Positions 53,750-63,120 of a DNA stretch of 64,000 nt are shown here, piece by piece (position 1 is the stretch's first letter; each line of letters begins with the position of its first letter). The stretch is taken from positions 682,001 to 746,000 of the forward strand of contig NZ_JAIGNR010000001.1 in assembly GCF_019711595.1 (NCBI RefSeq), in the 5' to 3' direction. A program made the position numbers and the translations under genes. Source of the DNA: Qipengyuania sphaerica (lineage in GTDB: Bacteria > Pseudomonadota > Alphaproteobacteria > Sphingomonadales > Sphingomonadaceae). The notes under the pieces are model-generated. The model had not been told where the DNA came from. It searched no databases and worked only from the letters and a program-made list of their open reading frames with translations.

Positions 53750-55570
53750 CTAGGCCTGCGCCGCCCGCTTGGCGCGCTTGCGCTCGTGCGGGTCGAGGAT
53801 GGCCTTGCGCAGGCGGATGTTCTCCGGCGTCACTTCGACCATTTCATCGTCGTCGATATAGGCGATAGCCTGTTCCAGCGTCATCACGCGCGGCGGGGTG
53901 AGGCGGATGGCATCGTCCTTGCCCGTCGAACGGAAGTTCGTCAGCTGCTTCGACTTCATCGGGTTGACTTCTAGATCGTCGGGCTTGGCGTTTTCGCCGA
54001 TCACCATGCCTTCGTAGATCTTCGCGCCGCCGCCGATGAACAGTTCGCCGCGGTCTTCCAGGGCGTTGAGCGCATAGGGCACGGCTTCACCCGGAACCAT
54101 CGAGATCAGCACGCCGTTCTGGCGACCTTCAATCGGGCCGCGATAGGTATCGTACTTCTCGAACAGGCGATTCATGATGCCCGTGCCGCGCGTGTCGGAG
54201 AGGAATTCGCCGTGGTAGCCGATGAGGCCGCGCGAGGGAGCGGAGAAGGTGATGCGGGTCTTGCCCGATCCGCTCGGACGCATCTCGGTCAGCTCGGCCT
54301 TGCGGCGCTGCATCTTCTCGACGACCGTCCCCGAGTGTTCGTCGTCGACGTCGATGACGACCGTCTCGAACGGCTCCATGCGCTGGCCGTTTTCTTCACG
54401 GAACAGCACGCGCGGGCGGCTGATGCCGAGTTCGAAGCCTTCGCGGCGCATGGTTTCGATGAGCACGCCCAGCTGGAGTTCGCCGCGACCGGCGACTTCG
54501 AAGGCGTCCTTGTCCTCGCTCTCGGTGATGCGGATCGCGACATTGGTTTCCGCTTCACGATAAAGGCGGTCGCGGATCATGCGGCTGGTAACCTTGCTGC
54601 CTTCGCGGCCCGCGAGCGGGCTGTCGTTGACGGCAAAGCGCATGGCGAGCGTCGGCGGATCGATCGGCTGCGCTTCGATCGGCGTCTTGACGCTGGGATC
54701 GGCGATAGTGTTGGCGACCGTCGCCTTTTCGAGGCCAGCGAGTGCGATGATGTCGCCCGCCTGCGCGCTTTCGACCGGCACGCGATCGAGGCCGTCGAAC
54801 GAGAGCAGCTTGGTCGCGCGGCCGACTTCGATGACATTGCCCTGCGCATCGAGCGCATGGATCGGATCGTTCAGCTTGACCGTACCCGACTGGACGCGGC
54901 CCGTGAGAACGCGGCCCATGAAATTGTCGCGGTCGAGAAGGGTCGCGAGGAAGCTGAAGGGCGCTTCGGTGTCGAGACCCGGTGCGGGTACGTGATCGAC
55001 GATAAGCTTGAACAGCGGCTCGAGATCGCCCGAACGTGCGGTTTCGTCTTCGCTGGCATAGCCGTCGCGGCCCGAAGCCCAGAGGCTCGGGAAATCGAGC
55101 TGGTCGTCATTCGCATCGAGGCTGGCGAAGAGGTCGAAAACTTCGTCCAACACTTCCTGCGGACGCGCATCGCCGCGGTCGATCTTGTTGACGACCACGA
55201 TCGGGCGCAGACCGAGGCCGAGGGCCTTGCCGGTGACGAACTTGGTCTGCGGCATCGGACCTTCGGCGCTGTCGACCAGCAGGATGACGCCGTCGACCAT
55301 CGAGAGGATACGCTCCACCTCGGCGCCGAAGTCGGCGTGGCCGGGCGTGTCGACGATATTGATGCGCGTGCCGTTCCATTCGACGCTGGTGCACTTGGCA
55401 AGGATGGTGATCCCGCGTTCCTTTTCCAGGTCGTTCGAATCCATTGCGCGTTCTTCGATGCGCTGGTTTTCGCGGAAAGTGCCCGACTGGCGGAAGAGCT
55501 GGTCGACGAGGGTTGTCTTGCCATGGTCGACGTGGGCGATGATCGCCACGTTGCGAAGGTCGCGGGACAT
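53750..55570 (-). CDS. typA: Ribosome-associated GTPase TypA/BipA
   Basis: 606 residues. G1 AHVDHGKT (residues 12-19), switch and G3 DTPGHAD, G4 NKID, then EF-G-like domains and the TypA C-terminal domain with [20 protein letters not shown]. BipA binds the 50S subunit at low temperature or stress and helps ribosome assembly. The C-terminus is basic ([13 protein letters not shown]). The 271 bases before it hold the TonB receptor promoter region and no gene. Confidence 0.97.
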   Translation of the reverse strand: MSRDLRNVAIIAHVDHGKTTLVDQLFRQSGTFRENQRIEERAMDSNDLEKERGITILAKCTSVEWNGTRINIVDTPGHADFGAEVERILSMVDGVILLVDSAEGPMPQTKFVTGKALGLGLRPIVVVNKIDRGDARPQEVLDEVFDLFASLDANDDQLDFPSLWASGRDGYASEDETARSGDLEPLFKLIVDHVPAPGLDTEAPFSFLATLLDRDNFMGRVLTGRVQSGTVKLNDPIHALDAQGNVIEVGRATKLLSFDGLDRVPVESAQAGDIIALAGLEKATVANTIADPSVKTPIEAQPIDPPTLAMRFAVNDSPLAGREGSKVTSRMIRDRLYREAETNVAIRITESEDKDAFEVAGRGELQLGVLIETMRREGFELGISRPRVLFREENGQRMEPFETVVIDVDDEHSGTVVEKMQRRKAELTEMRPSGSGKTRITFSAPSRGLIGYHGEFLSDTRGTGIMNRLFEKYDTYRGPIEGRQNGVLISMVPGEAVPYALNALEDRGELFIGGGAKIYEGMVIGENAKPDDLEVNPMKSKQLTNFRSTGKDDAIRLTPPRVMTLEQAIAYIDDDEMVEVTPENIRLRKAILDPHERKRAKRAAQA

Positions 55571-55723
55571 AATATGTGCTTTCGTATGGATGCCGTAGCG
55601 GCGCGCGATTCCGGCGCCTTCAAATCGTGCGCGCCCCTAGCCGATATGGTGCACTGCGGCAAGCGGGTGAAAGCGCTTCGGCGAGGTGTGACTCTAAAAC
55701 CACACTTTGCGACTGGCTGTGTA

Positions 55724-55736
55724 TTAGCGGCGCTAA
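55724..55736. promoter_or_regulatory. Short palindrome upstream of the TonB receptor
   Basis: TTAGCG-G-CGCTAA is a perfect dyad with 6-base arms, 106 bases before the receptor ATG, within the 271-base typA/receptor gap. GTGTG (55686-55690) and CACAC (55701-55705) form a second looser dyad. They may be regulator sites; no Fur-like box is obvious. Confidence 0.35.
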
Positions 55737-55841
55737 ACGCTTGAGCGCACGGCGTGCACCCAATAATTCCGCATACGTCTGCGTGGTTTGGGGACTGTGA
55801 AGCAGACCAGACACGCAAGGTTTTGAGAGGAAGCCAACACA

Positions 55842-58541
55842 ATGAAATTTTCTGCCTTCGGTCGCAGTGCGACTGTTCGTTCCGCCCTTCTTGTCGGCAC
55901 TGCCGCGCTGGCCGTTCCTTCGGTCGCTGCAGCGCAGGATGGGGGCCAGGATCAGGCCGCGCAATATGATGACGCGGAAGAACAGGCTGAAAGCCCCGAT
56001 CCCAATGTGATCGTCGTCACCGCGACCAAGCGCGAACAGACGCTGCAGGAAGTTCCGGTCGCCGTCAGCGTGACCACGGCTGAAACGATCGAGCAGGCGC
56101 AGATCCGCGATATCGCCGACCTTTCGACCGTCGTTCCCTCGCTGCGCGTCAGCCAGCTGCAGAGCGCCTTTGCCACCACTTATGCGGTCCGCGGCTTCGG
56201 AACGGACGGCAACAACATCGGCCTCGAACCCTCGGTCGCCATGTTCGTGGACGGTGTCTACCGCAGCCGCGCCATCGCGCAGATTTCCGACCTTCCCGAC
56301 ATCCAGCGTGTCGAGGTCCTGCGCGGCCCGCAGTCGACCCTGTTCGGCAAGAACGCCAGTGCCGGCGTCATCTCGATCGTCACCAAGAAGCCGGAATTCG
56401 ACTTTGGCGGCATGGTCGAAGCCAGCTATGGCAACTACAACGCAAAGGTCCTCAAGGGCTATGTGACTGGCCCGATCAGCGACAGCGTCGCCTTCAGCGC
56501 AGGCGCAGGCTGGAACAACCGTGACGGCTACCTAACCAACGGCGCCAACGGCGACGACATCAATGATCGCAACCGCTGGTTCACCCGTGGCCAGCTGCTG
56601 TTCGACAACGGCGGCCCGTTCCAGGCTCGCATCATCGGCGATTACGACCGGATCGAAGAGCGTTGCTGCGGGGTCGTGAATGTCGCTCCGTCGCTGGAAA
56701 CCATGGTGATCCAGTCTCCACTGATCGGCGGGCAGATCAACGACTTCCGCAACAATCCCGATGGCGACGTGATCTACACCGACGTGGATCCGATCAACAA
56801 GATCAAGAACTATGGCGTGTCGGGCCAGCTCGAATATGAGCTTGGCTCCCTCACGCTGACTTCGATCACTTCGTATCGCGAAACCTCGCTGTCGGCCAAC
56901 CAGGATGTCGACTTCACCAGCGCTTCGCTGGCGAGCGGTGCGAACATCGGCCAGGCAGACATCGACACCTTCACGCAGGAACTGCGCATTGCGTCGGACT
57001 TCGATGGTCCGTTGAACTTCCTGCTCGGCGGATACTATTTCGACGAAACCGTCGATACCAAGGACCAGATCGTTTATGGTGACGACTTCCGCACCTTCGC
57101 GGACATCCTGCTGCAGGCCGCCACGACCAATCCGGTAACCGGCGTCCCGGCGTTTACCGTCGACACTCTCGAAGCCACTTTCGGCGGGCTGACCGGCCAG
57201 GATTTGACCGGTGATTTCTTCGCCAGTGGCCAGGGCTTCTTCAACAATATCGTCCAGGACAACGAAGCCTATTCGTTCTTCGGCAATGTCGATTTCGAAT
57301 TCACCGACGGCCTCGTGCTGACGCTGGGTGCGAACTACACCAAGGACAAGAAGCAGATCGTTACCAACTCGCAGAGCACCGACGTGTTCGGCAGCCTGGT
57401 GATCAGCGACATTCGCGATACTGCCACCAATGTCGGCATAGCGCAGACTATCGGCGGTATTCTGGGTATCCCCGGAGGTTTTGCCGACCCGGCGACCGTC
57501 CAGGCCTTCGCGCTAGGCAATCCGGCAACATTCCAGGCGATTTCGCAGGGGGCCGCGGCGGCCACCGAGCCGCTGCTCGGCCTCACGGAGCTGCAGTTCC
57601 TCTTCCCGTTCCAGAACTGCCCGAACGTGGTCGAAACCTGCTCCACCGACGATGACGACTGGAGCTGGAACGCGCGTCTGGCCTACGAACTCAGCCCGAC
57701 GCTCAACGTCTATGCAAGCTGGGCAACCGGCTACAAGGCTCCGAGCTTCAACCTGTCGCGCGACAGTCGTCCGGTTCCGTCCGATTTCGCTGCATTGCAG
57801 GCCCAGGGCCTGACGGTGAACAACCTGGTTCCCGGCACGCGCTTCGCAAATGCCGAGAATTCGGAGGTCTTCGAAATCGGCATCAAGGGCAACTGGGATT
57901 ACGCAGCTGCGAACCTGACGGTTTTCCAGCAGAACATCGACGACTTCCAGGCGAACAACTTCACCGGCACTTCCTTCGTGCTCGGGAACGCAGGCAGCCA
58001 GGAAACCTTCGGCATCGAGTTCGACGGCAACGTCCGTCCAACCGAATCGCTAACGCTCAATGTCGCGATGACGTATCTCGATGCGATTTTCGAAAGCTAC
58101 GTCGGTTCGCCGGTCGGCGACCTGAGCGGCAAAGATCGTGCGGGTGTGCCCGAGCTTTCGGCGGTGTTCGGCGCGACCTGGAACAAGGAAATTAACGACG
58201 CGGGCGATCGCCTGATCCTTCGCGGCGACTATTCCTACCAGTCGCAGGTTCCGGCGCTCGATGGCTTTATCAACTTCATCGGAACCGACCCCGTCACCGG
58301 CGAACCCGATTACGCTCCGGCGCAGGCAATCGCGCAATTCTACACGCGTGAAGTCAACAGCATGAACGCTTCGGCGACCTATGCCATGGCGATGGGCCTC
58401 GAACTGACCGTGTGGGGCCGCAACCTGCTCGACGACCGTTACATCTCCACCTTCTTCCCGGCGGTGGCGCAGGGCGAGGCAATCTCGGGCTACCCGAACC
58501 AGCCGCGCACCTATGGTGTGGCAGCGAAGTTCAAGTTCTGA
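55842..58541 (+). CDS. TonB-dependent outer-membrane receptor
   Basis: 899 residues. Signal peptide ends SVAAAQ. TonB box NVIVVTATKREQTLQEVPVAVSV; plug domain with YAVRGFGTDGNNIGLEPSVAMFVDGVYRSR and VEVLRGPQSTLFGKNASAGVISIVTKKP; a 22-strand barrel ending GVAAKFKF with C-terminal Phe. Long inserted loops around residues 420-600 (GVPAFTVDTLE, GIPGGFADPATV) are Ala/Gly/Phe-rich and one holds the only cysteine pair in the barrel (NCPNVVETC). Substrate unknown; sphingomonad receptors often take up plant-derived or complex organic molecules. GAGAGGA precedes the ATG and a terminator follows. Confidence 0.93.
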   Translation: MKFSAFGRSATVRSALLVGTAALAVPSVAAAQDGGQDQAAQYDDAEEQAESPDPNVIVVTATKREQTLQEVPVAVSVTTAETIEQAQIRDIADLSTVVPSLRVSQLQSAFATTYAVRGFGTDGNNIGLEPSVAMFVDGVYRSRAIAQISDLPDIQRVEVLRGPQSTLFGKNASAGVISIVTKKPEFDFGGMVEASYGNYNAKVLKGYVTGPISDSVAFSAGAGWNNRDGYLTNGANGDDINDRNRWFTRGQLLFDNGGPFQARIIGDYDRIEERCCGVVNVAPSLETMVIQSPLIGGQINDFRNNPDGDVIYTDVDPINKIKNYGVSGQLEYELGSLTLTSITSYRETSLSANQDVDFTSASLASGANIGQADIDTFTQELRIASDFDGPLNFLLGGYYFDETVDTKDQIVYGDDFRTFADILLQAATTNPVTGVPAFTVDTLEATFGGLTGQDLTGDFFASGQGFFNNIVQDNEAYSFFGNVDFEFTDGLVLTLGANYTKDKKQIVTNSQSTDVFGSLVISDIRDTATNVGIAQTIGGILGIPGGFADPATVQAFALGNPATFQAISQGAAAATEPLLGLTELQFLFPFQNCPNVVETCSTDDDDWSWNARLAYELSPTLNVYASWATGYKAPSFNLSRDSRPVPSDFAALQAQGLTVNNLVPGTRFANAENSEVFEIGIKGNWDYAAANLTVFQQNIDDFQANNFTGTSFVLGNAGSQETFGIEFDGNVRPTESLTLNVAMTYLDAIFESYVGSPVGDLSGKDRAGVPELSAVFGATWNKEINDAGDRLILRGDYSYQSQVPALDGFINFIGTDPVTGEPDYAPAQAIAQFYTREVNSMNASATYAMAMGLELTVWGRNLLDDRYISTFFPAVAQGEAISGYPNQPRTYGVAAKFKF

Positions 58542-58567
58542 TCCGACCGGATCACTCGGATAAGGGG

Positions 58568-58597
58568 AAGGGGGGGCTTCGGCTCCCCTTTTCTTTT
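58568..58597 (+). terminator. Intrinsic terminator after the TonB receptor
   Basis: Ten-pair stem AAGGGGGGGC (58568-58577) with GCTCCCCTTT (58582-58591), TTCG tetraloop (58578-58581), followed by a T-rich tail TTTTCTTTT (58589-58597). It starts 27 bases after the receptor stop and faces the same strand. It is the clearest terminator in the window. Confidence 0.9.
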
Positions 58598-58683
58598 GCG
58601 CATATCTATCTGCAGCAAGTTATCGCCAAGAAATTGGTAATCTATTGGTGTAATATCTCCCAACCAAACAGGGGGTTGTTGCT

Positions 58684-59172
58684 ATGGATCAGATGTTCTT
58701 GCCGTATGCGCGGTATTTCGAATTCGGTGGCCGCTCCACGCGCACCGAATACTGGCTTTTCACCTTGCTGCTGTGGTCGGTACTTTTGGTGCTCTTCATC
58801 ATAGGCGGCGGCATGGATTTCCTGCTGCTCGATGATCCGGGCGCGATAGTGGCGGGCGCGGGCACAAGCATCGCCTTCCTGCTGCTGGGCATCTTCATGC
58901 TGTTCAGCTTCATTCCCGCACTGGCAGTTACGGTACGCCGGTTCCACGATGCCGGCTTTTCCGGCTGGGTCTATGTTGGTCTGGTCCTCGTGGCGATGAT
59001 CCCGTTTATCGGGCTGCTCGCAAATCTCGCCATGCTGGTCATTGCTGTCCTGCCGAGTGTCGCGAACAACAAGTGGGGCGACAACCCAAACGATGACTGG
59101 GGTCCCACCTCGAACTACGGCTATGACGCTCCGGAAGGGTTCGAACGCCCGCAGGGCGTGCGCTATCGCTAA
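58684..59172 (+). CDS. DUF805 membrane protein
   Basis: 162 residues with four hydrophobic segments. The start MDQMFLPYARYFEFGGRSTRTEYWLFTL and the mid-chain ALAVTVRRFHDAGFSGW are the DUF805 hallmarks. The tail is hydrophilic and Asn/Asp/Gly-rich. AGGGGG precedes the ATG. Some family members affect membrane tension or phage sensitivity, but no role can be assigned here. The stop overlaps the convergent ABC permease by four bases. Confidence 0.88.
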   Translation: MDQMFLPYARYFEFGGRSTRTEYWLFTLLLWSVLLVLFIIGGGMDFLLLDDPGAIVAGAGTSIAFLLLGIFMLFSFIPALAVTVRRFHDAGFSGWVYVGLVLVAMIPFIGLLANLAMLVIAVLPSVANNKWGDNPNDDWGPTSNYGYDAPEGFERPQGVRYR

Positions 59173-61676
59173 AGCGCTCTGAGTGCCTGGGCGGGTTTCG
59201 CTCGCAACAGCGGTAGCGACCCGCCCACGGCAAATCCCAGTACTACCGCCAGACCGAGGCCAAGCACGGCTAGGACCTGGCCCCAATCGGGCAGCCAGTC
59301 GAACTCGAACAGCTGCGTGACGACAAGCCATGCGGTGAACGTCCCGAGGCCCAGCGCGACCAGCGCCAGCGCGCCTGCAAGCAACGCATATTCCGCTAGC
59401 TGCATCGCGAGCACTTGCCTGCGGTCCGCGCCAAGGACGCGCAGGACCACCGTGTCGTAGGTACGTGAAGCCCGTGCGGCTGCAATCGCTCCGAGTAGCA
59501 CAGCAAGTCCCGCCAACACTGCTACGCTTGCTGCCGCCAACGTCGCGAGGCCGACCTGTTCGAGGATCGTGCGCGCCTGCTGCAACACCCCGCCAACCTC
59601 GATCACCGAAGTGGAGGGAAATTCGCGCACCATCGCCTGCAGGAGCGGACCGGTCGGAGTGCCATCGGACAATTCGATGGTCGCAGCGAGATTGTGCGGC
59701 ACGCCGCGCAGGGCATTCGGGCTGAGCACAAAGACGTAGTTGAAGCCCATGTTCTCCCACTCGATCGAGCGAGTGCTGGCAATGCGCGTCTCGACTTCCG
59801 CGCCGAGTATGCCGAAGGTGAGCTTGTCGCCGATTTCCAGCCCTGCGGCCCGGGCGAATTCCTCGTCGACCGAGACCAGATACTCGCCCTCGTACATCGG
59901 CCCCCACCATTCGCCGCCGGTCACGGTGCTGCCGGGAGGAACGTCTTCGGCATAGGTCAGCCCGCGCTCTCCGCGCAGGGCCCATGCTCCGTCGGGAATC
60001 TCTTCCAAGCTGGCAGTGCGAGTCATTTCGCCTTCGGAGCCGAATGCCAGCACCGAGCCGCGCAGTGCGGGGACCGCTGAGATGGTCGCATCGCTGTCTG
60101 TCTGGGCCACCAGCGTGCGGAAATCGGCCTCGCGATCGCGCGGCACGTCGAGGACGAAATAGTCCGGGGCCTGTTCGGGTACGCGGCTTTCGATATTGCC
60201 ATCGATCGAGGTCTGGATCGCGGCGAGGAGCACGAAGGCGGCAAGGCCGAAGCCGAGCGCCGTAACCAGCGCGCCGGTACTCGATCCGGGCCGATGAATA
60301 TTGGCGATCGCGGCTCGGGCTATGGGGCTTTTCGGACGCGGAAGGGAGGCGGCGAGTTTGCGGATCAGCCAGCCGAGGAGTGCCAGCAAGCCGAGAACGA
60401 CTGCAGCACCGGCGAGGAAGCCGCCAGCCAGCTCGGGTCTGGTCGAAGTGGCAAGGGCGAGGATCACGATGGCGGCGAGGCCCGCGATCACGACGGCGAC
60501 CGCAGACTTGTCCCGCGCAAGGGGGGCGACTCGCGCGCGCATCAGCGCCATGGCCGGGAACTGGCGGGCGCGCAGGAGCGGCGGAGCGGCGAATACGAGC
60601 GCGACCAGCAGCCCATAGGTTGCGGCAAGCAGCAGTGCGCCCGGATCCAGAACGAAGCCCGCATTGACCGGGAGCAGCCCCTCCAAGGCCTGCGCAAGAA
60701 TCGGAACGACGGCCACGCCCACGACGAGCCCGGCCAGGCTGCCAACTGCCGATGCCGCGAAAATCTGCAGCGCATAGATGCGGGCGATATCACGGCTATC
60801 CGCGCCCAACACCTTCAGTGTCGCAACCGATTGCCGCCGCGCGTCGAGGTAGGAGGACACGCCGCCGCCGATGCCGATCCCTGCGATTACCAGCGCCGCG
60901 AGGCCGACCAGCGTGAGGAATTCGCTCATCCGCTCGACAAAGCGGTCGGTTCCCGGTGCTGCGCGCTCTGCAGTGTCGATGTCGAAGCCTGCGTCCGGGA
61001 AGCGCGCTTTCAGCTCGTCCTCGACCGCTTCGAGATCGCGCGGCGAGAACAGCGCCACGCGGGTCTTGCTCTGGTACATCGCGCCCGGTGCAAGCAATCC
61101 GGCCCGCTCAGGCAGGTCCTCGGCGACGATGATCGTCGGACCCAGTTGGAAGCCTTCGCCCAGCCGGTCGGGTTCGTTTTCGATAATCCCTGCCACGGTA
61201 AGCGTCTGGGTGCCGATGGCAATCGTGTCGCCCGGCTGCACGCCGAGCCGGTCGGCGGCCCCTGGTGCCAGATAGGCATCGTCGCCCTGCGGAGCCCCTG
61301 CTTCCCGGCCGCCGGACAGGGTCAGCGTCCCGTAGAGCGGATAGGCATCGTCGACTGCCTTCAGTTCGATGGGCGCCGCAATATCGTCCTTGCGCGCCAT
61401 GGCCTGGAGCCGTGTGCCGGCAGAGATAGTGCCCAGTTCCTCGAGAGCGCCTCGTTCCTCTTCGTTGAGCGAGCGCTGCCACAGCTCGACCTGCACATCG
61501 CCGCCAAGGAAAGCCTGTCCATTCGCCGCCAGTTCGCGCTCGATGGCGGCGGTCAGGGAGCCGATGGCGGCCAGCGCCGCCGTGCCGAGGAAGATGCAGA
61601 CGAGAAGCAGCCGCAGCCCCTTGAAGCGCGCATTGAGGTCGCGCCGGGCGATCCGCCAGGCGGTGGCCCAGCTCAT
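59169..61676 (-). CDS. ABC transporter permease, FtsX-like (YbbP/COG3127 type)
   Basis: 835 residues. An N-terminal membrane helix, a large periplasmic region and three FtsX-like membrane blocks with the typical two-copy layout (LGADSRDIARIYALQIFAASAVGSL, then LGADRRQVLAMQLAEYALLAGAL) define the YbbP-like permease family. It partners with the LolD-type ATPase encoded upstream with a four-base overlap. Known homologues lie next to TesA and are thought to export hydrophobic or lipid-related substrates, possibly esters handled by TesA. Its end overlaps the DUF805 gene by four bases. Confidence 0.92.
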   Translation of the reverse strand: MSWATAWRIARRDLNARFKGLRLLLVCIFLGTAALAAIGSLTAAIERELAANGQAFLGGDVQVELWQRSLNEEERGALEELGTISAGTRLQAMARKDDIAAPIELKAVDDAYPLYGTLTLSGGREAGAPQGDDAYLAPGAADRLGVQPGDTIAIGTQTLTVAGIIENEPDRLGEGFQLGPTIIVAEDLPERAGLLAPGAMYQSKTRVALFSPRDLEAVEDELKARFPDAGFDIDTAERAAPGTDRFVERMSEFLTLVGLAALVIAGIGIGGGVSSYLDARRQSVATLKVLGADSRDIARIYALQIFAASAVGSLAGLVVGVAVVPILAQALEGLLPVNAGFVLDPGALLLAATYGLLVALVFAAPPLLRARQFPAMALMRARVAPLARDKSAVAVVIAGLAAIVILALATSTRPELAGGFLAGAAVVLGLLALLGWLIRKLAASLPRPKSPIARAAIANIHRPGSSTGALVTALGFGLAAFVLLAAIQTSIDGNIESRVPEQAPDYFVLDVPRDREADFRTLVAQTDSDATISAVPALRGSVLAFGSEGEMTRTASLEEIPDGAWALRGERGLTYAEDVPPGSTVTGGEWWGPMYEGEYLVSVDEEFARAAGLEIGDKLTFGILGAEVETRIASTRSIEWENMGFNYVFVLSPNALRGVPHNLAATIELSDGTPTGPLLQAMVREFPSTSVIEVGGVLQQARTILEQVGLATLAAASVAVLAGLAVLLGAIAAARASRTYDTVVLRVLGADRRQVLAMQLAEYALLAGALALVALGLGTFTAWLVVTQLFEFDWLPDWGQVLAVLGLGLAVVLGFAVGGSLPLLRAKPAQALRAL

Positions 61677-62398
61677 GCGCCCGAAACTTTCGATGTATCG
61701 GTAGCGATCTTACCGTCGCCGATGGTCAGCACCCGCTCGCAATGCTCGGCAAGCTCAGGATCGTGTGTGATGACGAGCAGCGTTGCCCCGGTTTCTTCGC
61801 GCCGCTTGAACAGCAGTTCGACGATTTCGTGGCCGGTCGCCGCATCGAGATTGCCGGTGGGTTCGTCGGCAAAGATGAGTTCGGGGCGGGGCGCGATGGC
61901 GCGGGCGATGGCGACACGCTGCTGCTCGCCGCCCGAGAGTTGCTGCGGGTAATGGTCGAGCCGATGGCCGAGGCCGACAGCCTCGAGTTCCGCCCTTGCG
62001 CGAAGCTGCGCGTCGCTTTCGCCTGCAAGCTCCATCGGCGTCGCCACGTTTTCCAGCGCGGTCATGGTCGGGAGCAGGTGGAATGCCTGCAGCACGATGC
62101 CAATGCGGCCCCTGCGTGCGCGGGCGAGTTCATCCTCGCCCATTGCGGCGAAATCCTGTCCAGCCACTGTCAGGCTGCCCGAGGTCGCCCGCTCGAGGCC
62201 GGAGAGTACCGCCATCAGCGAGCTCTTGCCCGAGCCGGAAGGGCCGAGCAACGCCACGGTCTCTCCCTTGCGAATGGTGAGGTCGAGGCCTTTTAGGATT
62301 TCCACCGGTGCTTCGGCGGAACCAAGGGTAAGGCGCAGGTCGGCGGCGCAAATCGCGTCTTGAGAAGTCGTCACGCGGCTGCGATGGCAGAAGGCCAT
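61673..62398 (-). CDS. ABC transporter ATP-binding protein (YbbA/LolD type)
   Basis: 241 residues from ATG 62398; a GTG three codons upstream (62407) or a GTG at 62374 would also work, and none has a clear ribosome site. Walker A LGPSGSGKSS, signature LSGGEQQRVAIARA and Walker B LIFADEPTGNLD are intact, with the D-loop and H-loop (ITHDPELAEH). It powers the FtsX-like permease whose gene follows with an ATGA overlap. It diverges from the TesA-like gene across about 23 bases, so the two promoters must overlap or lie within the coding ends. Confidence 0.93.
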   Translation of the reverse strand: MAFCHRSRVTTSQDAICAADLRLTLGSAEAPVEILKGLDLTIRKGETVALLGPSGSGKSSLMAVLSGLERATSGSLTVAGQDFAAMGEDELARARRGRIGIVLQAFHLLPTMTALENVATPMELAGESDAQLRARAELEAVGLGHRLDHYPQQLSGGEQQRVAIARAIAPRPELIFADEPTGNLDAATGHEIVELLFKRREETGATLLVITHDPELAEHCERVLTIGDGKIATDTSKVSGA

Positions 62399-62421
62399 GG
62401 CCTGCACAAGGAAGTCCGCCG

Positions 62422-63120
62422 ATGCGACTAAGTAGTTTATCGATACCTATCCTGGCACTCGCGCTGACCGCTTGTGGTGGCGAGGCCGAAGAATCGGATC
62501 CTCGCGCTGCACCGAGCGTGGAGAGTGCCGCACCGGAGGATATTGCTGTCGATGGACAGGAAGTGCGCATCCTCGCCTTCGGGGACAGCCTGTTCGCCGG
62601 TTACAATTTGGCTGAACACGAGGGCTATCCCGAGCGGCTTGAGCGTGCGCTGCGAGAAAATGGCATCAACGCGCGAGTAGTCGATGCAGGGGTGTCGGGC
62701 GACACCAGTGCGGCTGGCCGGCAGCGGCTCGGCTTTGTACTTGATGCGCAGGGCGAAAAGCCGGACCTCGTCATGTTGGAGCTGGGCGGCAACGATATGC
62801 TGCGCGGCATCCAGCCCGCCGATACGCGCGCCAATTTCGAGGCGATGCTGCAGGAACTGCAAACCCGGGAAATACCGGTGCTGCTGATGGGCATGCGGTC
62901 GCCGCCCAACTACGGGCCGGAATACCAGCAGGCCTTCGACGGTATGTATGGCGAGTTGGCCAGGGAGTACGGTGTCGAGCTGGTTCCGTTCTGGCTGGAA
63001 AGCATCTACCAGTCGCCCGAACTGTTCCAGTCGGATCGCATCCATCCAACCGCTGCCGGCATCGATGCGCTGGTGGCCGATACGATCGACGATGTGAGGG
63101 GCGCGCTGCCCGAAGGCTAG
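62422..63120 (+). CDS. tesA: TesA-like SGNH esterase/lysophospholipase lipoprotein
   Basis: 232 residues. Lipobox LTAC gives Cys18. SGNH motifs: block I ILAFGDSLFAGY with nucleophile Ser56, Gly in AGVSGDTSAAG, GGNDMLRG with Asn, and DRIHPTAAG with the Asp-His pair. Family enzymes hydrolyse thioesters, arylesters and lysophospholipids in the periplasm. Unlike E. coli TesA this one is a lipoprotein. It diverges from the YbbA-like ABC pair, matching the tesA-ybbAP arrangement of many proteobacteria. Ends four bases into the convergent recF stop. Confidence 0.92.
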   Translation: MRLSSLSIPILALALTACGGEAEESDPRAAPSVESAAPEDIAVDGQEVRILAFGDSLFAGYNLAEHEGYPERLERALRENGINARVVDAGVSGDTSAAGRQRLGFVLDAQGEKPDLVMLELGGNDMLRGIQPADTRANFEAMLQELQTREIPVLLMGMRSPPNYGPEYQQAFDGMYGELAREYGVELVPFWLESIYQSPELFQSDRIHPTAAGIDALVADTIDDVRGALPEG

